40,258 bases of DNA from Actinomycetes bacterium (GTDB lineage Bacteria > Actinomycetota > Acidimicrobiia > Acidimicrobiales > Palsa-688), in contig JAKBBS010000007.1 of assembly GCA_021808425.1 (NCBI GenBank), positions 1 through 40,258 on the forward strand, given 5' to 3'. The position numbers and the translations under genes are program-made. This document shows positions 11,386-19,140 of this stretch, piece by piece; position 1 is the first letter of the stretch; each line of letters opens with the position of its first letter. Below the pieces are notes generated by a model that was not told the DNA's origin, made no database searches, and saw only the letters and a program-made list of their open reading frames with translations.

Positions 11386-14064
11386 ATGCAAGTCCCCCAA
11401 GTCGACGACACCGCTTTGCGAGCCGACATTCGAAGGATCGTGGGAATGCTCGGCGACACGCTCACCCGCCAGGAGGGCCCCGAGGTCCTCAAACTGGTGG
11501 AGAAGGTGCGATCCGGCAGCCGTGAGGACCGTGACGGCACCGCCGGGCTCCTCGACCGCCTCGACGTTGCTTCGGCAACCCGGCTCGTCAGAGCCTTCAA
11601 CTCGTACTTCCACCTGGCCAACGTAACCGAGCAGGTGCACCGGTCCCGCACCACCCGCACCGGCTGGCTGGCCGAGATCGTCGAGGCCGCCCGAAGCGAA
11701 GGCCTCACCGACGACGACCTGCGGGCTATCGCGTGCGCCGTCGACTTGCGGCCGGTGTTCACCGCGCATCCGACCGAGGCGGCACGACGCACCAAGCTGG
11801 TGCAACTCGCTCAGATCGCGGAGCTCCTCGCGTGCGACCCCGACGAACAAGTTGACGCCAAGCTGGCGAGAGCGGTCGAGGTGCTCTGGCTAACCGACGA
11901 CCTGCGAGTTGCACAGCCCGACCCGCTGGACGAGGCCCGCAACGCAGTCTTCTACTTCGACGAGCTCGCTCGGAACGCCGTGTCAGAGGTCCTCGACGAA
12001 TGGCACTCGACGATCGGAGGTAACGGATTCGACCCTTGGTCGACCCCGCTTCGATTCGGATCGTGGATCGGCGGCGACCGGGACGGCAACCCGAACGTGA
12101 CCCCCGAGATCACCTTAGACGTGGTCCGCCTCCAGCACGCGCACGCCGTCAACCTCGCCGTGGCCACCATCGACGGGCTACGTGGGCAACTCGCGATGTC
12201 CACTCGACTTCACGACGTGTCGAGCGAACTGCTCGAATCGATCACCGCCGACCTCGAAGCGCTGCCGGAGATCGAGCAGAGGTACCTCCGGCTAAACGCC
12301 GAGGAACCCTACCGTCTCAAATGTATTTGCATCAGCCAGAAGCTTCGCAACACCGCCCGGCGGGTGCAAGCTGGTTCGGCCCACCAACATGGCCGGGACT
12401 ACCTGGACGGAAGCGGTGTCCTCGCCGACATGGCGCTCATGCGCGACTCGCTTCACGCAAACGGCGGCGCTTTGATAGCGGAGATCCTCGACGGGGCCGC
12501 GCGGAGCATCGCGTGCTGGGGTTTGCACTTGGCTGCCCTCGACGTCCGTGAGCATTCCGAGGCACATCATCAGGTTCTTGGCGAGCTTTACGCTCGCCTC
12601 GGGCAGCCTTACCGTGAGCTGGAGCGCCCCGCCCGCCTCAGCCTCCTCAACGCAGAGCTCGACAACCGGCGCCCGCTCGCCACAAAGCCCCTTCCGCTCC
12701 GCCCGGCGACGTCGCAGGTGTTCGGGGCGTTCGAGGCGATCGCCACCACCCAGGACCTTCTCGGAGCGAAAGCCGCCGACACGTACATAGTTTCGATGAC
12801 CAAGGGCGCCGACGACGTCCTAGCCGCAGCCGTACTCGCGAAGGAAGCAGGTCTGATCGACACCGCCGCGGGCGTGGCGAAGGTCGGCCTCGTGCCGCTG
12901 CTCGAAACCGTCGAGGAACTTCGCAGCGCTGCGCGCATCGTCTCCGAAATGCTCGGTTCGGCTTCGTACCGGTCGATCGTGGCGAGCCGCGGTCACGTGC
13001 AGGAGGTGATGCTCGGCTACAGCGACTCCAACAAGCAGGCGGGGATAACCACGTCGCAGTGGGAGATCCACAAGGCGCAGAGGGCAGTGCTCGAGGTGGC
13101 GGGCTCGTATGGAGTGCGGGTCGTCTTCTTTCATGGGCGTGGCGGCACAGTCGGGCGAGGCGGTGGGCCGACACACGACGCGATCATGGCCCTCCCGCCG
13201 GGCAGCATCAGCGGGTCGGTGAAGATAACCGAGCAGGGTGAGGTCATCTCCGACAAGTATTCACTCGCGGCGCTCGCCAAGGAGAACCTCGAGTTGATGC
13301 TCGCCTCCACCCTCGGGGCGACCGCGCTGCACAGCTCCCCGAGACTCCGCCACGGCGAGCTTTCACGTTGGGCCCCGGTCATGGACACGGTGTCGGCCGC
13401 GGCGTTCGAGGCCTACACGAGCCTCATCGGCGACCCAAAGCTCGCCGAGTATTTCACCGCCTCGACGCCAGTCGACCAGCTCGGCGCGCTGCACCTCGGA
13501 TCGCGGCCGTCCCGGCGGCCCGACGGCTCGGCCGGCATCGACGGGCTCAGGGCAATCCCCTGGGTCTTCGGCTGGACCCAATCGCGCCAGATCGTGCCGG
13601 GCTGGTACGGGGTCGGTGCAGGCCTTGAAGCCGCTCGGCGGGCTGGCTTGTCAGGCGCGATAGAGGAGATGCGAGACGGCTGGGCGTTCTTCTCCAACTT
13701 TCTTTCCAACGTCGAGATGACGCTGGTCAAAACCGACCTTGGAATTGCGCGGCGCTACGTTGAGAGCCTGGCCCCCCCAGACACGTGGCACCTCTTCGAG
13801 ATGATCGAGGCGGAGTACGCCGCGACCGTGAAGGCGCTTTTGGAGGTCACCGGGCAGGATCAGCTGCTCGAACGGGCGCCGGTGCTGCGCCGGACCCTGG
13901 CTGTCCGAGACTCGTACCTGACTCCCATCCACGACCTGCAGCTGTCGCTACTTCGACGTGTTCGCGCCGCGCAGCGCAGTGGGGCCGGAGACGACGGGGA
14001 CGTGCAGCGTGCCCTGCTGCTGTGCGTGAACGGCATCGCTGCAGGGCTGCGCAACACTGGTTGA
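11386..14064 (+). CDS. ppc: Phosphoenolpyruvate carboxylase
   Basis: Carboxylates PEP with bicarbonate to oxaloacetate, replenishing the TCA cycle and feeding the aspartate pathway (asd and lysC lie in the same window). The frame is open from 11329, but ATG 11386 (MQVPQVDDTAL) is the sensible start. VFTAHPTEAARRT holds the catalytic His (about 128). GSWIGGDRDGNPNVT, GYSDSNKQAG, FFHGRGGTVGRGGGPTHDAI and WTQSRQIVPGWYGVG are all conserved, and the protein ends in the expected NGIAAGLRNTG. 892 residues is normal. Only 16 bases separate this start from the recombinase start on the other strand, which leaves little room for a leader and suggests a leaderless or near-leaderless mRNA. Confidence 0.98.
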   Translation: MQVPQVDDTALRADIRRIVGMLGDTLTRQEGPEVLKLVEKVRSGSREDRDGTAGLLDRLDVASATRLVRAFNSYFHLANVTEQVHRSRTTRTGWLAEIVEAARSEGLTDDDLRAIACAVDLRPVFTAHPTEAARRTKLVQLAQIAELLACDPDEQVDAKLARAVEVLWLTDDLRVAQPDPLDEARNAVFYFDELARNAVSEVLDEWHSTIGGNGFDPWSTPLRFGSWIGGDRDGNPNVTPEITLDVVRLQHAHAVNLAVATIDGLRGQLAMSTRLHDVSSELLESITADLEALPEIEQRYLRLNAEEPYRLKCICISQKLRNTARRVQAGSAHQHGRDYLDGSGVLADMALMRDSLHANGGALIAEILDGAARSIACWGLHLAALDVREHSEAHHQVLGELYARLGQPYRELERPARLSLLNAELDNRRPLATKPLPLRPATSQVFGAFEAIATTQDLLGAKAADTYIVSMTKGADDVLAAAVLAKEAGLIDTAAGVAKVGLVPLLETVEELRSAARIVSEMLGSASYRSIVASRGHVQEVMLGYSDSNKQAGITTSQWEIHKAQRAVLEVAGSYGVRVVFFHGRGGTVGRGGGPTHDAIMALPPGSISGSVKITEQGEVISDKYSLAALAKENLELMLASTLGATALHSSPRLRHGELSRWAPVMDTVSAAAFEAYTSLIGDPKLAEYFTASTPVDQLGALHLGSRPSRRPDGSAGIDGLRAIPWVFGWTQSRQIVPGWYGVGAGLEAARRAGLSGAIEEMRDGWAFFSNFLSNVEMTLVKTDLGIARRYVESLAPPDTWHLFEMIEAEYAATVKALLEVTGQDQLLERAPVLRRTLAVRDSYLTPIHDLQLSLLRRVRAAQRSGAGDDGDVQRALLLCVNGIAAGLRNTG

Positions 14065-14107
14065 CGGGCCGGGGTGGCCGTCGGTCGATCGCAAGAATCG
14101 TTCGATT

Positions 14108-14267
14108 TGGTCAGGATCTTTGGGTGCCGGACACAGTCTGACCATTTGAAGCGTCTTTTCGCACTTTTTGGTACACGATATTTCGTTCGCAAAAGATCCT
14201 GTACCAGCCCTCGCCCAGAAGACGCACTTTCGGATACAAAAGTTTTTCAACTTGAAGATCCTGACCA
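14108..14267. repeat. 160-bp imperfect palindrome in an AT-richer island
   Basis: Terminal arms TGGTCAGGATCTT (14108-14120) and AAGATCCTGACCA (14255-14267) are a perfect 13-bp inverted repeat. Related copies sit at the centre: TGGTACACGATATTT (14169-14183) and AAAGATCCTGTACCA (14192-14206), with GCGTCTT (14151-14157) and AAGACGC (14219-14225) between. The outer and central pairs are centred on the same point (14187.5) and the middle pair within half a base of it, so the whole stretch can fold as one long hairpin closed by G-TTCG-C. It is clearly less GC-rich than its surroundings. It starts 43 bases after the ppc stop. It may act as a ppc terminator or structured RNA, a MITE-like element, or a recombinase/regulator binding array. 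No coding potential seen. Confidence 0.7.
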
Positions 14268-14355
14268 TTTCTGACGGTTGCGGGCGGGCGCGGGGACGGT
14301 TCCAGCGGATTTGGCCCTCCCTACTGAGCAAGGGGCGACATAAGGTCGGACTCTG

Positions 14356-14371
14356 CCATCAAACGTGATGG
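14356..14371. promoter_or_regulatory. 16-bp palindrome upstream of the ferredoxin-P450 operon
   Basis: CCATCA-AACG-TGATGG is a perfect 6-bp inverted repeat 79 bases before the leader ATG. An AT-rich tract (about 14381-14410) that could hold the promoter follows. Symmetric sites in this position are typical operators of TetR-like P450 regulators, but no regulator gene is nearby, so this is a guess from position. Confidence 0.3.
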
Positions 14372-14449
14372 GAGCCCTCAACAAAGTAAAATAAACGGTG
14401 TTAAGTTATCGTGTCGCAAGGCACACGCGATGCTGCAAGGAGCTGCCCG

Positions 14450-14476
14450 ATGACCCCTGAGAACTCAGCCCGATGA
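14450..14476 (+). CDS. 8-residue upstream ORF (MTPENSAR) coupled to ferredoxin
   Basis: ATG 14450 has AAGGAG 7 bases upstream, the only good ribosome binding site in front of the ferredoxin gene. The frame reads MTPENSAR and stops at TGA 14474-14476, overlapping the ferredoxin ATG at 14473 (ATGA). The ferredoxin itself has no nearby Shine-Dalgarno, so ribosomes probably load here and re-initiate. The peptide has no run of rare or repeated residues suggestive of attenuation. Alternatively it is just a loading site. Confidence 0.45.
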   Translation: MTPENSAR

Positions 14477-14691
14477 CCTCAAGCAAGCTGCAAGTGGCCG
14501 TGGACGCAGAGCGCTGCCAGGGGCACAACCGGTGCTTCGCCATCGCACCGGAGATCTTCGACGTCGACGAGCTGGGCAACGCTGTAGTGATCGGGGACGG
14601 CGTCGTTGACGACATCTTGGCAACGAAGGCGCGAAGCGCCGCTTCGAACTGTCCAGAGTTCGCGATCACCGTCACGGAGGTAGGGCAATGA
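14473..14691 (+). CDS. [3Fe-4S] ferredoxin of the P450-partner type
   Basis: Small electron carrier, 72 residues. Cluster ligands are Cys15, Cys21 (CQGHNRC, with His18 in place of the second Cys of a 4Fe site) and Cys60 in NCPEFAI. The three-Cys pattern indicates a [3Fe-4S] cluster, as in actinobacterial ferredoxins encoded beside P450 genes. Its stop overlaps the P450 start (ATGA), so it is expected to deliver electrons to that enzyme. No ferredoxin reductase is in the window. Confidence 0.93.
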   Translation: MTSSKLQVAVDAERCQGHNRCFAIAPEIFDVDELGNAVVIGDGVVDDILATKARSAASNCPEFAITVTEVGQ

Positions 14692-15905
14692 GCGGACGGC
14701 AAACCCCGGTAGAGAACTGGGAGACGGACTTCGACCACACCGACCCCACCTGGGTGCACGACCCTTACCCGATTTGGAAGGACCTCCGCGCTCGCTGCCC
14801 GATAGCTCACAGCGACCGTTACGGCGGTACCTGGTTTCCGAGCACCCACGAGCTGGTTTCGGAGGTGGCCTACGACACAGTGCACTTCACGTCGCGTGCG
14901 GTCGTCGTGGACAATCTGCGTCCAGGCGAGCTTGACCTGCCGGCGCCGATCGGCGTAGCGCCGCCGATAACGTCCGACCCGCCGTTCCACGCGATCGCCC
15001 GCCGGATGCTCCTCCCGGCATTCGCGCCGAAGAAAATCGCAGCGCTCGAGCCGATGGTCCGCAAACTCTGCCGTGAGCTTCTCGACTCGACGTCAGGCAG
15101 GTCGCAGTTCGACGCAGCAGACGACTACACGCGCCACATCCCGGTCGGCGTCATAGTCGGCATGCTCGGGTTCCCGCTCGAGGACGCCGACATCTTCCGT
15201 CAGTTCATCACCGAGGTCCTCGAGAAAGTGGACATGCCCGGCGAGGAGCGCCTCGACATGTTCATGCAAGGAGAGATCGAGACCTACCTCAACAAGCAGA
15301 TCGAGGCGCACCGGGTCCACCCACGCGACGACCTCACCTCGTTCCTGCTCGACGCCGAGATCGACGGGAACAAGCTCGCGATTGAACACGTACGCGGGAC
15401 GATGATCCTCCTCATGGTCGCCGGGATCGACACCACCTGGTCGGCCATCGGCGCGTCCCTGTGGCATCTGGCGAGCCATCCCGAAGACCGGCGCGCTCTT
15501 GCCTCGGACGCATCGCTGTGGCCGACAGCTATCGAGGAGTTTCTCCGTGCTTACGCTCCGGTGACCATGGCGCGCCTGGTGATAGACGACTTCGACTTCA
15601 ACGGGGAGCGCCTTCACAAAGACGACTGGCTTCTCCTGCCGTTTCCCTCGGCAAACCGCGACGAGAAGGTGTTCCCCGACGCCGACCGCGTCATCCTCGA
15701 CCGTCAGGAGAACCGCCACTCGGCCTTCGGGCTCGGTATCCACCGCTGCCTTGGCTCCAACCTCGCGAGAATGGAACTCCGGGTTGCCCTCGAGGAATGG
15801 ATTTCTCGGTACCCCGATTTCGAGCTGTCCGATCCTGATTCGGTGACATGGTCGAAAGGCCAGGTTCGAGGCCCTCGAAGCCTGCCGATGCGAATTCTGG
15901 CCTGA
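14688..15905 (+). CDS. Cytochrome P450
   Basis: Heme monooxygenase of the soluble bacterial class, 405 residues. The heme loop is FGLGIHRCLG with Cys354 as thiolate ligand. The I-helix oxygen site is AGIDTT (245-250), and the K-helix ExxR is Glu284-Arg287 in EEFLRAYAP. The order and length are complete. The substrate cannot be inferred. Coupled by ATGA overlap to its ferredoxin and followed 17 bases later by a methyltransferase, so an oxidise-then-methylate route on a small molecule is possible but unproven. Confidence 0.95.
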   Translation: MSGRQTPVENWETDFDHTDPTWVHDPYPIWKDLRARCPIAHSDRYGGTWFPSTHELVSEVAYDTVHFTSRAVVVDNLRPGELDLPAPIGVAPPITSDPPFHAIARRMLLPAFAPKKIAALEPMVRKLCRELLDSTSGRSQFDAADDYTRHIPVGVIVGMLGFPLEDADIFRQFITEVLEKVDMPGEERLDMFMQGEIETYLNKQIEAHRVHPRDDLTSFLLDAEIDGNKLAIEHVRGTMILLMVAGIDTTWSAIGASLWHLASHPEDRRALASDASLWPTAIEEFLRAYAPVTMARLVIDDFDFNGERLHKDDWLLLPFPSANRDEKVFPDADRVILDRQENRHSAFGLGIHRCLGSNLARMELRVALEEWISRYPDFELSDPDSVTWSKGQVRGPRSLPMRILA

Positions 15906-15922
15906 CCGCTACAGTCACGGGG

Positions 15923-16666
15923 ATGTCAGCGCAACACGATCCGGCCAAGCACGATCCGGCAGAGAACAACGCGGCCATCTGGACTGATCAGCGCCAGGTC
16001 GCCGACTGGGTAGCAACTTCAGCAGAGCGCGAACGAACACGAAGCGTGCATCGCCAGGTCATGGTCGAACTTCTTCCTTTCGACGAAGCTGACAGCTTCA
16101 CCTTCGTCGACCTCGGCGCCGGTACAGGGGCAGCGAGCCGCGCGGTGCTCGACCACTTCGCCAATGCGCAGGCGGTGCTCGCCGACTTCTCCCCGCAGAT
16201 GATGTCGGAAGGCAACGCAGCGCTGGCTCCCTACGAAGGTCGCTACCGCTATGTGACGATGGACCTTGAGCAACCGGGCTGGCCCGGCGACCTTCCGGCC
16301 CCCGCTGATGCCGTAATCAGTTCGCTGTGCGTGCATCACGTGCCGGACGAACGCAAGCGACAGCTTTTTTACGAAATATGCAACAACCTCGCCCCAGGTG
16401 GCTGGTATCTGAACTATGACCCTGTCGGCGCCACGTCGCCGGAGATCGCCGACGCCTGGCAGCGTGCCAGCGACCGGCGAGATCCCTCTGCTGCGGCAAC
16501 CCGTGCGAATCGAACGCCTGAGCAGCTCAAGCGCTGGGAGAACCACATCCGCTACATCTCCCCGCTCGAGCCGCAGCTGCGTTGGCTTGAGGAAGCCGGC
16601 TTCGATGCGGTCGACGTGTATTGGAAGGACCTCGACAACGCGATTTTCGGCGGCCGCCGCCCTTGA
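15923..16666 (+). CDS. Class I SAM-dependent methyltransferase
   Basis: Rossmann-fold methyltransferase, about 247 residues from ATG 15923. Motif I is FVDLGAGTGAASRAV; the acidic end of strand 2 is AVLADFSP; motif III is near ADAVISSLCVHHV, followed by LAPGGWYLNYDPV. The frame is open upstream into the P450 gene, but the start after the P450 stop is preferred. The N-terminus has a short duplication (QHDPA, KHDPAE). Position suggests co-transcription with the P450. Acceptor substrate unknown. Confidence 0.85.
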   Translation: MSAQHDPAKHDPAENNAAIWTDQRQVADWVATSAERERTRSVHRQVMVELLPFDEADSFTFVDLGAGTGAASRAVLDHFANAQAVLADFSPQMMSEGNAALAPYEGRYRYVTMDLEQPGWPGDLPAPADAVISSLCVHHVPDERKRQLFYEICNNLAPGGWYLNYDPVGATSPEIADAWQRASDRRDPSAAATRANRTPEQLKRWENHIRYISPLEPQLRWLEEAGFDAVDVYWKDLDNAIFGGRRP

Positions 16667-16731
16667 TCGGCTACCACGAACAAGGGTGACGGTTAGGGTC
16701 GACTCAGCTCGGTGCAACTAGTTTGTCGCTG

Positions 16732-17286
16732 ATGCAACCCAACTCACTCGATCTTTTCGACGACGAGGTCTTCATGCGTCTGGCCATCGAGGCCGCTCGT
16801 GAGGCCGCATCGCGCGGGGAGGTTCCAGTCGGGGCGGTTGTCGTCAGAGGCGCTCTCCGAGCGGAGGCTGTCGTCGGGGGGGAAGTCGCCTTGAGTAATC
16901 CCGAACGGACTCCGGGAGGGATCGACGGCGACGGGTCTCGTATCCTCGCTGTCGCCGCGAATCGACGTGAAGAGCTGGGCGACCCGACTGCACACGCTGA
17001 GATCCTCGCCTTGCGTGACGCCGCCATGAAGCTCGGAAGCTGGAGACTTAACGGGTCGACGCTCTATGTCACCTTGGAGCCCTGCCCGATGTGCGCCGGG
17101 GCGCTCGTCGCGGCACGCGTCCACCGTGTCGTCTTCGGTGCGCCTGACCCGAAGGCAGGCTCCTGCGGATCGCTTTACAATCTGTGCGTCGACCCCCGCC
17201 TCAACCACGAGGTCGAGGTCCGCGGTGGCGTCCTGGCAGATGACTGCTCCACGATGCTCTCGGAGTTCTTCGCGTCAAGGCGCTGA
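16732..17286 (+). CDS. tadA: tRNA-specific adenosine-34 deaminase-like protein, with insertion
   Basis: Zinc deaminase that makes inosine at the wobble position of tRNA-Arg(ACG). HAE (in PTAHAEILALRDA) supplies the zinc His and catalytic Glu, and EPCPMCAGA the two Cys ligands. The C-terminus, with DPKAGSCGSLYNL, matches the TadA group rather than cytosine or guanine deaminases. An extra stretch of about 30 residues (from ALRAEAVV to GDGSR) splits the normally contiguous GAVVV...ILAVAANRREE strands. TTG 16723 is an alternative start. The last 12 bases overlap the convergent GH13 gene. Confidence 0.86.
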   Translation: MQPNSLDLFDDEVFMRLAIEAAREAASRGEVPVGAVVVRGALRAEAVVGGEVALSNPERTPGGIDGDGSRILAVAANRREELGDPTAHAEILALRDAAMKLGSWRLNGSTLYVTLEPCPMCAGALVAARVHRVVFGAPDPKAGSCGSLYNLCVDPRLNHEVEVRGGVLADDCSTMLSEFFASRR

Positions 17287-19092
17287 GCCGCTAGGTGCGG
17301 CGAACCACAAGGCGGCATTCCCAGGTATCGCCATCTTGGCGGCTTCACCGCCCGCGGCCTCGCATGGAACGGCGTCGCCGGGAGCGGCGCCACGGTCGAG
17401 CTCGAAACTCGCAATCACGACAGGGCCGACAGCGATAGCTTCGGGCGGGATCTCCTGCGGATCGTCTGAGCAGTTGACGACGCAGCAAAATCGGCCGCCC
17501 CTCGTGAAGGCAACCACGCCCGGCGGCCCGTCCAGCCACTCGAGTCCGATATCACTTCGAAGCGCGCCGAGCTTTGCTCGCTCGCCGATGGCCCGACGGT
17601 AGAGGTTGAGCGTCGACTTCTCGTCGGCGTTCTCGGCCTCGACCGAAAGCTTCGCCCACGAGGAAGGCTGCGGGAGCCAAGCTTCGCCCGTGGAGAATCC
17701 GAACGACGGCCCATTCACGTCCCAAGGCAACGGCACGCGGCAGCCGTCCCTGCCTCGGACCTTGCCCCCGGTGCGTATGAAGGTCGGGTCCTGGAGAACC
17801 TCGTCGGGCAGGTCGAGCACTTCGGGCAGGCCGAGCTCTTCGCCCTGATATAGGAACACCGCCCCGGGAAGCGCAAGCATGAGCAAGAGCGCGGCACGCG
17901 CCCGCTCGACACCCACCTCGCCTCCCCCGTATCTGGTTGGGTGACGAACGACGTCGTGGTTTGATAGTACCCACGTCGGGATAGCCATGACCTCCGCTAG
18001 GTTCGCCAACGTCGACGAGATCGTCTCGCGGAATGCGTCAGCGTCCCAGTCACATTTGAGGAAGTCAAAGTTGAACGCCATGTGAAGCTCGTCCGGTCGC
18101 AGATAGCGAGCTAGGCGTGCCGGGCTTTTCACCCATGCCTCGGCGAGGAACACCCGCTCGCCGGGATAGCTGTCCAGCACTTTCCGCCAGCGTCGGTAGA
18201 TGTCGTGAACCGCGTCGCGGTCCCAATAAGGGTGGTCGTCGTTCGCTAGCACCGGAGGCTCGTCGAGGTCGGGGAGGTCCGGGTGCTTGAGCATCCCGTG
18301 GGCGACGTCTATGCGAAACCCGTCGACTCCTCGCTCCAACCAGAAGCGGAGGACTTCGTCGAAGTATTCTGTCACTTCGTCGCTTTGCCAGTTGAGGTCG
18401 GGTTGACCTGGGGCGAACAGATGGAGGTACCAGTCGCTATCCGCGCTATCCGGGCGCGTGGTTAAGGTATCGGCCAGTTCGACAGCAGCTTCGGCGGGGA
18501 GTTCGCCGACATCACTGCGCGCACCGCCGGTCGTTTGAACCACGTCGGAAACTCTGCTCCACGCTGGTCCGCCGAACACGCTTCGCCAGTTGTTGGGCGG
18601 CACGACGCCCGTCGGTCCTGACCCCGGCCGAAAAATATATCTGTCCCGTTCTCTGCTGCCCGGTCGCGCATAGAGCGCTGCCTGGAACCACTCGTGCGCC
18701 GACGAAGTGTGATTGGGAACCAAATCGACGAGGACTCGCATGCCCATGGCGTGGGCCTCGTTCAGCAGTCCGTCGAAATCCTCGATGTCGCCAAAAACCG
18801 GGTCAACGTCGAAATAGTCGGCCACGTCGTAACCGCCGTCTTGTTGTGGTGACCTGTAGAAAGGATTGATCCAGATTCCGTCGACGCCGAGACCTCGGAT
18901 GTACTCAAGGCGTGACCGCACCCCGGGAAGGTCTCCCACCCCGTCGCCGGTCGTGTCGACAAAGCTGCGCAGGTAGACCTGATACATCACTGCGTCCTGC
19001 CACCATACGGCCGGCCGCTTCGAGCTGGCCGGTTCGCTGCTGTCGGCTACGCGCTCCGGCGAGATTCCCTGACGTTGCTTGTGGTCGCCCAT
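17275..19092 (-). CDS. GH13 alpha-glucosidase (second paralogue)
   Basis: Alpha-amylase-family glucosidase, 605 residues. Region I LVPNHTS, region II GFRIDVAH with nucleophile Asp262, region III FLAEAW with Glu318, region IV VLSNHD with Asp380. The N-terminal WWQDAVMYQVYLRSF is typical of the actinobacterial alpha-glucosidase subgroup. A segment of about 38 residues (182-219, between GGPAWSRV and DWYLHLF) looks inserted relative to the enzyme at 6378. No signal peptide. Relatives act on maltose, isomaltose, trehalose or sucrose; which one applies cannot be told here. Confidence 0.92.
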   Translation of the reverse strand: MGDHKQRQGISPERVADSSEPASSKRPAVWWQDAVMYQVYLRSFVDTTGDGVGDLPGVRSRLEYIRGLGVDGIWINPFYRSPQQDGGYDVADYFDVDPVFGDIEDFDGLLNEAHAMGMRVLVDLVPNHTSSAHEWFQAALYARPGSRERDRYIFRPGSGPTGVVPPNNWRSVFGGPAWSRVSDVVQTTGGARSDVGELPAEAAVELADTLTTRPDSADSDWYLHLFAPGQPDLNWQSDEVTEYFDEVLRFWLERGVDGFRIDVAHGMLKHPDLPDLDEPPVLANDDHPYWDRDAVHDIYRRWRKVLDSYPGERVFLAEAWVKSPARLARYLRPDELHMAFNFDFLKCDWDADAFRETISSTLANLAEVMAIPTWVLSNHDVVRHPTRYGGGEVGVERARAALLLMLALPGAVFLYQGEELGLPEVLDLPDEVLQDPTFIRTGGKVRGRDGCRVPLPWDVNGPSFGFSTGEAWLPQPSSWAKLSVEAENADEKSTLNLYRRAIGERAKLGALRSDIGLEWLDGPPGVVAFTRGGRFCCVVNCSDDPQEIPPEAIAVGPVVIASFELDRGAAPGDAVPCEAAGGEAAKMAIPGNAALWFAAPSGSAP

Positions 19093-19140
19093 CGCATAGA
19101 CGCTAGCTTCCAGTCGAGGCCACTCCCGCGTGCCGGTAAC

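Noticed and set aside
11370..11795. Upstream extension of the tyrosine recombinase frame
   Set aside because: Antisense to the conserved start of ppc, with no recombinase-like sequence.
14108..14267. Insertion sequence with transposase
   Set aside because: Only 160 bp, no coding potential, and no clear target-site duplication beyond a trivial TT; kept as a palindromic repeat.
13948..14331. 127-codon minus-strand frame across the palindrome
   Set aside because: Half of it is antisense to ppc and the rest reads through the inverted repeats; no homology-like features and no ribosome site.
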